Shown: in pieces, positions 36,180 to 44,030 of the stretch
How positions within the stretch are numbered: position 1 is the first letter of the stretch
Layout of the letters: every line of letters begins with the position of its first letter
Assembly (NCBI RefSeq): GCF_900220995.1
Contig: NZ_OBQF01000002.1
Span: 186,001 to 250,000 of the forward strand
Origin: Salinicoccus kekensis
Lineage (GTDB): Bacteria; Bacillota; Bacilli; Staphylococcales; Salinicoccaceae
DNA length: 64,000 nucleotides
Direction of reading: 5' to 3'
Notes under the pieces: model-generated
What the model saw: only the letters and a program-made list of their open reading frames with translations
What the model was told of the DNA's origin: nothing
Databases searched by the model: none
Position numbers and translations under genes: made by a program

Positions 36180-37007
36180 TTAGTCTATAGGTTTGTGATA
36201 GCGGTTATATGGAAGGACGCGTTTGTGTTCCGTCTTCTCATACCAGGTGATGATCGTCTCATAATCCTCATCGCTCACTTCCCTGCCTTCCAGGAAATCG
36301 TCGATCGCATTATAAGTGACGCCGAGCGCTTCTTCATCGCTCAGCATCGGACGGTCGCTCTCAAGGTCCGCCGTCGGTATCTTTTCATAAAGGTGGCGCG
36401 GGGCGCCAAGGTGCTTCAGTATCTCTTTGCCCTGACGTTTGTTCAGGCCGACGAGCGGTGCGATGTCGCAGGCGCCGTCACCATATTTTGTATAGAATCC
36501 GGTGATCGCCTCGGCCCCATGGTCGGTGCCGAGCACGAGCCCGTCCGTCGCTGCTGCGACCGCATACTGCGCCTTCATCCGCTCACGCGCCTTTTCATTG
36601 CCTTTGACGAAGTCATTGATTTCATAGCCTGCCTCATGCAGTGCATCGATGCTTGCATCCACGGATGCTTTGATGTTTATTTTTCTGATTTCTGTCGGGT
36701 TGATGAACTCGACTGCATCGAGCGCATCCTGTTTGTCCTGCTGCTCGCCGTAAGGGAGGTTCAATGCATGGAACGCATATTTGTCCGTGTCCCCCTCCTC
36801 ATTCAGTTCATCCACCGCCATCTGTGCAAGCTTGCCGAGCAGTGATGAATCCTGCCCGCCGGATATTCCGAGCACAAGTGACTTCAGGAAAAGGTGGTCT
36901 TTCAAGTACCCTTTCATGAAATCTATAATCTCCCTTGCTTCTTCCTCAGGTGAAATTTCACTCTTCACATGTAATTTTTTGATGATTTCTTCCTGACGTG
37001 GTCTCAT
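36180..37007 (-). CDS. nadE: Ammonia-dependent NAD synthetase NadE
   Basis: The 275-residue enzyme contains the PP-loop [54 protein letters not shown] and [13 protein letters not shown], the full NadE pattern without a glutaminase domain. It amidates deamido-NAD with ATP and ammonia. It follows pncB by four bases, so the two last steps of niacin salvage are made together. Confidence 0.97.
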   Translation of the reverse strand: MRPRQEEIIKKLHVKSEISPEEEAREIIDFMKGYLKDHLFLKSLVLGISGGQDSSLLGKLAQMAVDELNEEGDTDKYAFHALNLPYGEQQDKQDALDAVEFINPTEIRKINIKASVDASIDALHEAGYEINDFVKGNEKARERMKAQYAVAAATDGLVLGTDHGAEAITGFYTKYGDGACDIAPLVGLNKRQGKEILKHLGAPRHLYEKIPTADLESDRPMLSDEEALGVTYNAIDDFLEGREVSDEDYETIITWYEKTEHKRVLPYNRYHKPID

Positions 37008-37011
37008 ATTA

Positions 37012-38463
37012 TCACTCCAGTTTTTTATTGCTTGCGTCCTCGATCAGATCCTGTTTGATCTGCCAAAGCTCCCGGGACAAGTCGACCGGATATTCCTCCG
37101 GATTCAGGAAACGCTTATACTCTTCCCATAAAGTGGAAAGATTGTAATCAAGGCGCTCCCTTATCTCTTCCACCGTATTGGATTTGTAAACCAATTCACC
37201 GTCAATAAAGATCTCCTTCAAAAGATCCACCGCTTCGAATGAATGGACGAGTTTCCGCTTGATCGTATGCACCGGATGGAACATGAGGAGCGGCGTCCCG
37301 GTGTTCACTTCCTCCCCGTAGTGGGTGATGTATTCACCTTCACTCATGCCGGTCTGCTTGTTGATGATGCGGTAGACATTCTTCTTCGCCGGTGTCGTCA
37401 CCTTCTCGACATTGCCGGAGATCTTGATCCGGCTCTCAAGCTCACCCGCATCGTTCTCCACCGCGACGAGCTTATAGACCGCACCGAGTGCAGGCTGGTC
37501 GTAAGCCGTGATCAGCTTCGTGCCGATGCCCCAGCTGTCGACTTTCGCCCCCTGCGACTGGAGTGAGAGTATCGTCACTTCATCGAGGTCGTTCGAGACG
37601 ATGATCTTCGCATCATGGAAGCCCGCCTCATCCAGCATCATGCGCGCTTTCTTCGAAAGGTACGCGATGTCCCCGGAATCGAGGCGGATGCCGATGAAGT
37701 TGATCTTATCACCCATCTCGCGGGCCACTTTGATTGCATTCGGCACGCCCGAACGCAGCGTATCGAAGGTGTCGACCAAAAACACGCAGTCTTTGTGCGT
37801 CGTGGCATATGCCTTGAACGCCTCATAGTCATCGCCGTATGCCTGCACCATCGCATGGGCATGCGTGCCGCTCGGCGGCAGGTTGAAGAGCTTCGCCGCC
37901 CGGACGTTGCTCGTGCCGTCGAAGCCGCCGATGACCGCAGCCCTTGCGCCCCACACCGCTGCATCGAATTCATGGGCACGCCTTGAACCGAACTCCATCA
38001 AAGTATCATCCGGGGCGATCTGCCGGATCCGGCTCGCCTTCGTCGCGATGAGCGTCTGGTAGTTGACGATGTTCAAAAGTGCCGTTTCTATGAGCTGCGC
38101 TTCGGCAAGCGGTGCTTCCACCTGCACGAGCGGCATATTGTTGAAGACGACCTGGCCCTCCTCCACCGCACGTATATTCCCGGTGAACCTGAGGTCTTCA
38201 AGATATGCCAGAAAGTCTTCATTGTAGTCGAGCGACCTCAAATATTCGAGATCCGAGTCCGTGAACCGGAGCTTCGAGATGTAATCGATGATCCTCTCAA
38301 GTCCCGCAAAAACGGCGTAACCGTTTTCAAAAGGCATACTTCTGAAATAAAGATCAAAAATTGCTGTCCGTTCATGCATCCCTTTATTATAATAGACTTC
38401 AGTCATATTGATCTGATACAAATCTGTATGGAGCATAAAGCTGTCATCTTCATATTGATACAT
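37012..38463 (-). CDS. pncB: Nicotinate phosphoribosyltransferase PncB
   Basis: The 483-residue protein shows [20 protein letters not shown] at the start, [39 protein letters not shown] and [20 protein letters not shown], the family 1 NAPRTase pattern. It converts nicotinate and PRPP to nicotinate mononucleotide. It is first in the pncB-nadE operon and divergent from the MFS-pncA operon, making a complete niacin salvage locus. Confidence 0.95.
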   Translation of the reverse strand: MYQYEDDSFMLHTDLYQINMTEVYYNKGMHERTAIFDLYFRSMPFENGYAVFAGLERIIDYISKLRFTDSDLEYLRSLDYNEDFLAYLEDLRFTGNIRAVEEGQVVFNNMPLVQVEAPLAEAQLIETALLNIVNYQTLIATKASRIRQIAPDDTLMEFGSRRAHEFDAAVWGARAAVIGGFDGTSNVRAAKLFNLPPSGTHAHAMVQAYGDDYEAFKAYATTHKDCVFLVDTFDTLRSGVPNAIKVAREMGDKINFIGIRLDSGDIAYLSKKARMMLDEAGFHDAKIIVSNDLDEVTILSLQSQGAKVDSWGIGTKLITAYDQPALGAVYKLVAVENDAGELESRIKISGNVEKVTTPAKKNVYRIINKQTGMSEGEYITHYGEEVNTGTPLLMFHPVHTIKRKLVHSFEAVDLLKEIFIDGELVYKSNTVEEIRERLDYNLSTLWEEYKRFLNPEEYPVDLSRELWQIKQDLIEDASNKKLE

Positions 38464-38566
38464 AATTTCCGTCCTTCCTGTAGGTGTGTGTCATCGGTTA
38501 TAATTCAATCACCACCATTTTAACACAGGACCGGCGGGATATAACAATCAAACATCGGAGGTTTTC

Positions 38567-39751
38567 ATGGACTCAACCGGTTTTAAACGTAAATTCATCA
38601 TACTGTCCATCATCGTCTGCATTTCCGGATTTTCACAGGGTCTGCTGCTCCCGCTGATCTCCTTCATATTCGAAGACCGCGGCATATCCCCGACGTTGAG
38701 CGGGCTGCATGCCTCCGGGCTCTACATCGGCGTCTTCGTCTCCGCGCTGTTCATCGAGGCGCCGCTCAGGAAATACGGCTATATGCCGATGATCATCATC
38801 GGCGGCGCCACCGTCGGGATTTCGCTGTTTTTATTCCCGGCGTTCGAGAGCATATGGTTCTGGTTCGTCCTCCGGCTCATCGTCGGGGTCGCGGACAATG
38901 TACTCCACTTCAGCACGCAGACGTGGCTGATCCAATCGACGCCGCCCAAGCAGATGGGCAAGATCATCGCGTTCTACGGCCTGTTCTTCTCATTCGGCTT
39001 CATGATCGGGCCGAAAGTCTCGGAGCTCGTCGTCTTCAATGAAGCGCTGCCGTTCATCGTCTCAGGGGTACTGACGATGATCGCCTGGCCGCTGATCTTC
39101 CTGCTGCCGGATGCGCCGGGCGCAAAACCTGTGGATTCCGGTGTGCCGAGCAGCTTCTTCAACACTTTGAAGAACTTCAAAGCCGTCATCATCACGAGCT
39201 GGGCATGTTTCCTTATGCCGATGCTCTTCGGGATCTTCGAAGGTTCATTGAATACGAACTTCCCGGTGTTCGCCTTACGTAACGATTTTGAAATATCACA
39301 GGTCACGTGGATCCTGCCGATGTTCTCCTTCGGGGCGATACTCCTGCAGGTGCCGATCGGGGCACTCGGCGACCGGGTCGGGCGCGGCCGGCTGATCAGC
39401 GTGCTGCTTCTCCTCGGTGCCGGCGCGTTTTTCCTGATGGAAGTGTATACGTCGTCGTTCTGGCTGCTGATGGTTTTATTCATACTCGCAGGAATCTTCG
39501 TCGGCTCCATGTACTCGCTCGGCATCAGTTATATGGCGGATATGACGCCGTCGTACAACCTCCCTGCCGGAAACCTGATCGCGGGCATGGCCTTCTCCGT
39601 CGGCAGCATACTCGGACCCGTGATCGGCGGAGCCGTCATCACGGGCACTGCCGGAAATATGTACTTTTCATTTTTTGTCGTTGCGATTCTGATTGTATTC
39701 CTGTTGAATATAGTGTATATGGTTACTAAACGAGATTATGTAAAGGGATGA
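38567..39751 (+). CDS. MFS transporter next to pncA (candidate niacin/nicotinamide carrier)
   Basis: About twelve spans in 394 residues; loop and helix motifs include FVSALFIEAPLRKYGYMPMI between spans 2 and 3 and GALGDRVGRGRLISVLLLLG between spans 8 and 9. It is of the MFS_1 type. Translation starts at ATG 38567 behind ATCGGAGG. It is co-transcribed with pncA (four-base gap) and divergent from pncB-nadE, so import of nicotinamide or nicotinate is the natural guess; the sequence itself does not prove it. Confidence 0.82.
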   Translation: MDSTGFKRKFIILSIIVCISGFSQGLLLPLISFIFEDRGISPTLSGLHASGLYIGVFVSALFIEAPLRKYGYMPMIIIGGATVGISLFLFPAFESIWFWFVLRLIVGVADNVLHFSTQTWLIQSTPPKQMGKIIAFYGLFFSFGFMIGPKVSELVVFNEALPFIVSGVLTMIAWPLIFLLPDAPGAKPVDSGVPSSFFNTLKNFKAVIITSWACFLMPMLFGIFEGSLNTNFPVFALRNDFEISQVTWILPMFSFGAILLQVPIGALGDRVGRGRLISVLLLLGAGAFFLMEVYTSSFWLLMVLFILAGIFVGSMYSLGISYMADMTPSYNLPAGNLIAGMAFSVGSILGPVIGGAVITGTAGNMYFSFFVVAILIVFLLNIVYMVTKRDYVKG

Positions 39752-39755
39752 TAAA

Positions 39756-40307
39756 ATGAACAAGGCATTACTCGTAATCGACTACTCATATGATTTCGTC
39801 GCGCCCGACGGAAAGCTCACAGCCGGGGAACCGGCGATGGGCATCGAAGGAAATATCGCAGGCCGGATCGATTCGGCCGTTCGGGACGGGGAGTTCGTGT
39901 TCTTCATGATGGACCTGCATTTCGAAAATGACATCTACCATCCGGAGTACAAGCTGTTCCCGCCGCATAACATCGACGGCACGCCGGGACGCGAGCTGTA
40001 CGGGGAAGTTTTAAAGAAATACGAGGCGGTCAAGTCGCAGGAAAATGTATTTTTCCTCGATAAGACACGCTACAGCGCCTTCTCGGGCACAAGGCTCCAT
40101 CAGCTGCTGCAGGAGCGCGGGGTCGATACGGTCGTCCTCACCGGTGTGGTGACGGATATATGCATCATGCACACAGCAGTCGATGCGTACAATCTCGGAT
40201 ATGACATCATCGTGCCGGAATCATGCGTCGCCTCCTTCAACCCGGAAGCACACACCGAGTCACTCAAGCATTTCCAAAATTCCCTCGGCGCCGTCATCGA
40301 ACCGTAG
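39756..40307 (+). CDS. pncA: Nicotinamidase / isochorismatase-family hydrolase
   Basis: The 183-residue cysteine hydrolase shows the catalytic Asp in LLVIDYSYDF, the Lys in FFLDKTRYSAFSGT and the nucleophile Cys in VVLTGVVTDICIMHTA. The HPEYKLFPPHNIDGTPG segment supports a nicotinamidase, which deamidates nicotinamide to nicotinate. It follows the MFS gene by four bases, with AGGGATGATAAA as ribosome site, and its product feeds the divergent pncB. Confidence 0.92.
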   Translation: MNKALLVIDYSYDFVAPDGKLTAGEPAMGIEGNIAGRIDSAVRDGEFVFFMMDLHFENDIYHPEYKLFPPHNIDGTPGRELYGEVLKKYEAVKSQENVFFLDKTRYSAFSGTRLHQLLQERGVDTVVLTGVVTDICIMHTAVDAYNLGYDIIVPESCVASFNPEAHTESLKHFQNSLGAVIEP

Positions 40308-40365
40308 CACGCGCGCACTTCAAATGTTAAAATAAAATTATCATACTTTAAAAAGGAGTTTCATA

Positions 40366-41286
40366 ATGGCTGTTAAAATTTTTGGACATCAGAATCCTGA
40401 TACGGATACGATCACTTCTGCGATTGTACTCGCAGATATTGAAACTAAACTCGGCAACGAAGCCGTCGCGACACGCCTCGGCGAAGTCGGTCCCGAGACG
40501 CAGTACGCACTCGACCACTTCGGTGTCGGGGCGCCGGAACTGATTGAAGGCGTCGGTGAAGGCGACGATGTCATCCTCGTCGACCACAACGAATTCCAGC
40601 AGTCCGCAAAAGACATCGGACAGGCGAACATCCTGAAAGTCGTCGACCATCACCGCATCGCAAACTTCCAGACGGAATCCCCGCTCTACTACAGGGCTGA
40701 GCCCGTCGGATGCACGGCGACGATCCTGCATAAGATGTACAAGGAGAATGATTTCGAAATCAGCCGTGAAATGGCCGGACTGATGTTGTCCGCGATCATT
40801 TCCGACACGCTTTTATTCAAATCGCCGACGACGACGGATGAAGACATCGCGGCAGCACGTGCGCTCCAGGAGATCGCCGGCGTCGACCCTGACGAGTACG
40901 GCATCGAGATGCTGAAGGCAGGCGCTTCGACGAAGGACAAATCCGCCGAATCACTCGTCACGGCCGATGCGAAAACTTTCGACATGGGACCGAAGACGAC
41001 ACGCATTGCACAGATCAACGTCGTCGATGTGGACGAAGTGCTCGACCGTAAACCGGAAATCACCGAGGCGATCCACAAAGAAATCGAAACGGAAGGCTAC
41101 GATTTGTTTGTGCTTGTCGTGACGAACATCCTTGAATCCAATTCGACCGTCATCGCCCTCGGCTCCGATGCAGGCATCGTCGAGCAGGCATTCGACGTCT
41201 CCCTCGATGAAGACACCGCGCTGCTTGAAGGCGTCGTCTCCCGTAAAAAACAAGTCGTTCCGAACATCACGAAAGCACTTGGCTAA
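40366..41286 (+). CDS. ppaC: Manganese-dependent inorganic pyrophosphatase (family II)
   Basis: A DHH-family enzyme of 306 residues. The metal motifs are FGHQNPDTDTITSA at the start, VILVDHNEFQQS and KVVDHHRIANF; the C-terminal DHHA2 domain ends with SRKKQVVPNI, which binds pyrophosphate. It hydrolyses pyrophosphate in the cytosol to drive biosynthesis, with Mn or Co. It has AAAAGGAG ahead of the ATG and a very strong terminator behind. Confidence 0.97.
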   Translation: MAVKIFGHQNPDTDTITSAIVLADIETKLGNEAVATRLGEVGPETQYALDHFGVGAPELIEGVGEGDDVILVDHNEFQQSAKDIGQANILKVVDHHRIANFQTESPLYYRAEPVGCTATILHKMYKENDFEISREMAGLMLSAIISDTLLFKSPTTTDEDIAAARALQEIAGVDPDEYGIEMLKAGASTKDKSAESLVTADAKTFDMGPKTTRIAQINVVDVDEVLDRKPEITEAIHKEIETEGYDLFVLVVTNILESNSTVIALGSDAGIVEQAFDVSLDEDTALLEGVVSRKKQVVPNITKALG

Positions 41287-41341
41287 ATAAAGCGAAGACC
41301 GGCCGGAACTGCCATTGTGCAGTTCCGGCCGGTCTTTATTT
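41287..41341 (+). terminator. Strong terminator of ppaC
   Basis: AAGACCGGCCGGAACTGC pairs along its length with GCAGTTCCGGCCGGTCTT and is followed by TATTTTTG. Confidence 0.95.
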
Positions 41342-41382
41342 TTGATGGTTTATGGCGTTGGGCGGTGTGGCGGCGGGTAGGT

Positions 41383-41632
41383 TTCGCAACCTTGCGGTGT
41401 CTCCTGGTCAACGTTGCGTTTTAGCACCCCATTTTCGCAACCTTGTGATGTCTCCCTGGTCAAGGTTGCGTTTTAGCACCCTGTTTTCGCAACTTTGCGG
41501 GGTGTCGCTGGTCAACGTTGCGATTCTGCACCCCATTTTCGCAACCTTGTGATGTCTCCCTGGTCAAGGTTGCGTTTTAGCACCCTGTTTTCGCAACCTC
41601 ATGCCGAACTCAAGCCCAACGTTGCGTTTCCC
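41383..41632. repeat. Array C1: five inverted-arm units of 51-52 nt, family C
   Basis: CGCAAC recurs at 41385, 41436, 41488, 41540 and 41592 (steps 51, 52, 52, 52). Each unit has the arm CGCAACCTTG, an inner spacer of about 17 nt, the inverted arm CAAGGTTGCG or CAACGTTGCG and a spacer TTTTAGCACCCTGTTTT. In units 2 and 4 the ten-base arms are perfect complements. The last unit is more diverged. The array lies between the ppaC terminator and the facing terminator at 41661. Confidence 0.95.
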
Positions 41633-41655
41633 AACCATCCTCCACTCCCTGAAGA

Positions 41656-41688
41656 CACAAAAAAGGAACCGTCCCCGGTTCCTTTTCT
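41656..41688 (-). terminator. Terminator facing the ppaC side
   Basis: The stem AAAAGGAACCG/CGGTTCCTTTT has T-tracts at both ends; the minus-strand tail is TTTTTTGTG. It is about 100 nt downstream of the next minus-strand gene. Confidence 0.85.
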
Positions 41689-41784
41689 GCATTGGAAGGC
41701 TATTTCCAAATAATAGTTGAAAGAATGAAAAAATGGTATGGCTATAATATAACATCAATTATCAGAAAAGACAATATATTTTTA

Positions 41785-42069
41785 TTAATCAAATATCTTA
41801 CTTAAGATACTTGTTCTTCCTGTCTCGAGCTGCTCTTCCGAGCATTCTCCCAAAATTTCATATTCATAGTTTTCCACGGCGTTGCTGTAGGATACTTCAT
41901 CTATGAAGTTGGTGAGCCCCGCGTCTTCATAACAGGCCGGGTGCACCATCACGCCCAGGGTGTGGTCGACGATCACCCTTTCGGTGTCGCTCGTCTCCGG
42001 TGCGATCGGCAGCGAAAGCACCAGGATCACCGCGGCCAGCAGTATAAGTATTACGATCAATTTCTTCAT
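41785..42069 (-). CDS. Small exported protein of unknown function (94 aa)
   Basis: An N-terminal hydrophobic helix (KKLIVILILLAAVILVLSLP) serves as signal peptide or anchor; about 70 extracytoplasmic residues follow with two cysteines (HPACYEDAGL and ILGECSEEQL) that could form a disulfide. No family is recognised. ATG 42069 stands behind AAAAAAGGTGACAGG. It is divergent from the SOS-controlled yolD gene. About 150 nt of AT-rich sequence follow its stop before the array, holding only the terminator. Confidence 0.7.
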   Translation of the reverse strand: MKKLIVILILLAAVILVLSLPIAPETSDTERVIVDHTLGVMVHPACYEDAGLTNFIDEVSYSNAVENYEYEILGECSEEQLETGRTSILSKIFD

Positions 42070-42140
42070 CCTGTCACCTTTTTTCTGATTGATAGGTTTA
42101 TTTTAACATGCTTTTATGAGCTGTGAATAAATTCCTCCTC

Positions 42141-42169
42141 TTGCTTAATAGAACATATGTTCGTATAAT
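42141..42169 (+). promoter_or_regulatory. LexA-controlled promoter of yolD
   Basis: -35 TTGCTT (42141-42146), 17-nt spacer and -10 TATAAT (42164-42169). The spacer holds AGAACATATGTTCG (42150-42163), which differs by one base from the Gram-positive LexA box CGAACATATGTTCG. LexA bound here would cover the promoter completely. Confidence 0.85.
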
Positions 42170-42208
42170 GTGGATAACAAATAGAACATGAAGAAAGAGG
42201 GAATTGTG

Positions 42209-42586
42209 ATGGACTATCGTGATATGCCGAGAGAATCGCTGAATTCAAACATCCCCAAAGGCCGGGGCATGATTAAATGGGCACCCTTCGCCACGATGCC
42301 GGAACAATTTGAAAATGTCCGGAAGATGCAGGAGGATCAGGTGAAGATCAGCCGTCCCGAATTGTCCGACGACCGTCTGGAGGAGATCGACCGCACATTA
42401 AAAAACGCACTTGCCTTGAAAAGGCAGGTGCGCATTGAATATTACCATGACGGCTACAAGTTCCCCGTCGACTTGAAAGTCATCTCCGTAGACGTCTGGA
42501 GCATGATGGTCGTTGGTCAGAGGACTGACGATGAGGAGATGGTTTTTATTTCTTTCATCGATATATTGGATATCGTCATGTTATGA
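42209..42586 (+). CDS. YolD-like protein (SOS-linked)
   Basis: The 125-residue protein contains RGMIKWAPFATMPEQFENVR, the conserved YolD-like signature, followed by a helical region and the C-terminal beta part VRIEYYHDGYKFPVDLKVIS. In Bacilli YolD proteins are usually encoded with a UvrX/DinB-type Y-family polymerase under LexA control; here the polymerase gene is absent and the gene stands alone, but the LexA box remains. ATG 42209 has GAGGGAATTGTG ahead. Its 3' end overlaps folD by six bases on the opposite strand. Confidence 0.85.
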   Translation: MDYRDMPRESLNSNIPKGRGMIKWAPFATMPEQFENVRKMQEDQVKISRPELSDDRLEEIDRTLKNALALKRQVRIEYYHDGYKFPVDLKVISVDVWSMMVVGQRTDDEEMVFISFIDILDIVML

Positions 42587-43462
42587 CAATTGTTTTTCCA
42601 GGAACAGGACAGGCTCTTTCTGATAGTCTGTCGCAAGCATCAGGTGGTAGGCAAGCACAGTCGTCGTGATTGCGCCTATACCGCCGGGAACCGGTGTGAT
42701 GAAGGAAGTCTTGTCCTTGACCGCTTCGTAGTTCACATCGCCGACAAGTTTACCTTCATCGTTGAAGTTGATGCCCACATCGACGACGACTGCACCTTCT
42801 TTTACGTGCTGCTCGTCGATCAGGTTCACAGCGCCCGCGGCACTGATGATGATATCTGCATCTTTACATTTGGAGACAAGGTCATCCGTATACAGGTTGC
42901 ATGTCGTGACGGTCGCTTCCTGGTTCATGAGCAGGATGGAGAGCGGCTTGCCGACGACTGCACTCGCACCGACGACTGTGACATTTTTACCTTTCAGGTC
43001 GATATCGTAAAATTTGAGCATTTCCATGACTGCTGCTGGTGTACACGGCTCAAGACGGTTGTCTTCTTTGACGAGGAGTTTCCCCATGTTCTCAGGTGTC
43101 ATGCCGTCGATATCTTTGATCGGGTTCATGATTTCGACGACACGCTTCATGTCGATATGCTCCGGAACCGGCTGAAGCAGCAGAATGCCGTTGATATCAT
43201 AGTTTTCATTGATTTCCCTGAAACGGCTCAGGAAAGCTCTGGCCGAAACGTCTTCAGGAAAAGAGAACCGCTCCGTCTCGATACCCAGCTTTTCAAAGCG
43301 TTTGACCGCCGCATTTTCATAGGAGATCGAATCGGATAGATCACCCACCCTGACGAGAGCGACTTTAGGCGTGATGCCGAGGCTGTGGGACTTCTCGACG
43401 ACCTCTTTGATCTCTTCTGATAAATGAGCGGCGACTTTCTTACCATCCATTATTGTAGTCAT
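42581..43462 (-). CDS. folD: FolD: methylene-THF dehydrogenase / methenyl-THF cyclohydrolase (divergent)
   Basis: A 293-residue FolD with the expected order: SYENAAVKRFEKLGIE (tyrosine and lysine of the active site), ILLLQPVPEHIDMKRV, DIDGMTPENMGKL, EPCTPAAVMEMLKFY, the NADP loop VVGASAVVGKPLS and PVPGGIGAITTTVLAYH. Several usually constant positions differ (QPVP for QLPLP, GASAVVG for GRSxIVG, PGGIGAIT for PGGVGPMT), so it is diverged and may be a second copy. ATG 43462 is preferred to 43525, with AAGGAG ahead. It interconverts one-carbon tetrahydrofolates. Confidence 0.88.
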   Translation of the reverse strand: MTTIMDGKKVAAHLSEEIKEVVEKSHSLGITPKVALVRVGDLSDSISYENAAVKRFEKLGIETERFSFPEDVSARAFLSRFREINENYDINGILLLQPVPEHIDMKRVVEIMNPIKDIDGMTPENMGKLLVKEDNRLEPCTPAAVMEMLKFYDIDLKGKNVTVVGASAVVGKPLSILLMNQEATVTTCNLYTDDLVSKCKDADIIISAAGAVNLIDEQHVKEGAVVVDVGINFNDEGKLVGDVNYEAVKDKTSFITPVPGGIGAITTTVLAYHLMLATDYQKEPVLFLEKQLS

Positions 43463-43576
43463 TTTGTGTACTCCTTTTTTAATCGTGATTTTAAGTTGAT
43501 TATAACATATATAGACATCATTCAAATCAAAAACGGCACGGCCGGGACAAACTTCGGCTCACCTGGCTTTATTCAC

Positions 43577-43622
43577 AAAAAAAAGGTGCAAAGTCTAAAT
43601 ATTTAGACTTTGTACCTTTTAA
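43577..43622 (-). terminator. Terminator of rpmG
   Basis: On the minus strand AAGGTACAAAGTCTAAAT pairs with ATTTAGACTTTGCACCTT and runs into eight T. It separates rpmG from folD. Confidence 0.92.
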
Positions 43623-43627
43623 AAACA

Positions 43628-43777
43628 TTACTTCGTTTCACGGTGTAATGTGTATTTGTTTGTTCTTGGGCAATATTTGTTCATTTCAATACGCTCAGGA
43701 TTGTTTCTTTTGTTTTTAGTTGTAATGTAGTTGCGGTCTCCGCATTCTGTACAAGCTAAAGTTACGTTTACTCTCAT
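43628..43777 (-). CDS. rpmG: 50S ribosomal protein L33, zinc-site-reduced form
   Basis: The 49-residue protein reads [20 protein letters not shown], then [20 protein letters not shown] and ends KYTLHRETK, an L33 of normal length. The first pair CTEC is present but the second CxxC is only YCPR, so the tetrahedral zinc site is incomplete; this is the form found in zinc-independent L33 copies. It has TTAGGAGG ahead, a strong terminator behind, and a long folded leader. It is divergent from the zinc-binding lipoprotein gene with Zur-type boxes between, which fits a zinc-related context. Confidence 0.95.
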   Translation of the reverse strand: MRVNVTLACTECGDRNYITTKNKRNNPERIEMNKYCPRTNKYTLHRETK

Positions 43778-43799
43778 CAATATTCCCTCCTAAATAATA

Positions 43800-43896
43800 T
43801 TCTTGAACATGAGGTCTGTGTACTAATCAACTGGCCAGTTGATCATCCGGCTTGCTGGATGAATCGTATATATCCAAGACCTTCATTTTTAGTCAC
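43800..43896 (-). promoter_or_regulatory. Structured leader RNA of rpmG (three-way junction)
   Basis: Transcript sequence ATGAAGGTCT pairs with AGACCTCAT to close an outer stem of nine pairs with one bulge. Inside are TCATCC/GGATGA with an eight-base loop and ATCAACT/AGTTGAT with a GGCC loop (the latter a perfect 18-nt palindrome, 43826-43843). No terminator follows before rpmG. A ribosomal-protein or metal-sensing leader is possible; I cannot match it to a known class. Confidence 0.5.
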
Positions 43897-43902
43897 CCAT
43901 CT

Positions 43903-43931
43903 ATTCTACATGCTTATGTGTGATTTTTCAA
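43903..43931 (-). promoter_or_regulatory. rpmG promoter
   Basis: On the minus strand -35 TTGAAA (43931-43926), 17-nt spacer, -10 TAGAAT (43908-43903). The predicted start near 43896 gives a leader of about 118 nt. Confidence 0.7.
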
Positions 43932-43963
43932 CTGGTAATCACAATAAATTTATTAAATAAATA

Positions 43964-44015
43964 TTGATTAATCGTAACCGTTACGATATACTTTAAACCG
44001 TAATGATTCTTATTT
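43964..44015 (+). promoter_or_regulatory. Promoter with two Zur-type operators
   Basis: -35 TTGATT (43964-43969), 17-nt spacer and -10 TATACT (43987-43992). The spacer is filled by the perfect palindrome ATCGTAACCGTTACGAT (43971-43987). A second site, centred on CCGTAATGATTCTTAT (43998-44013), matches the Zur consensus TCGTAATnATTACGA over most positions. Zinc-dependent repression by Zur is inferred from these boxes and from the gene controlled. Confidence 0.78.
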
Positions 44016-44030
44016 AAGGGAGCCCTATGA

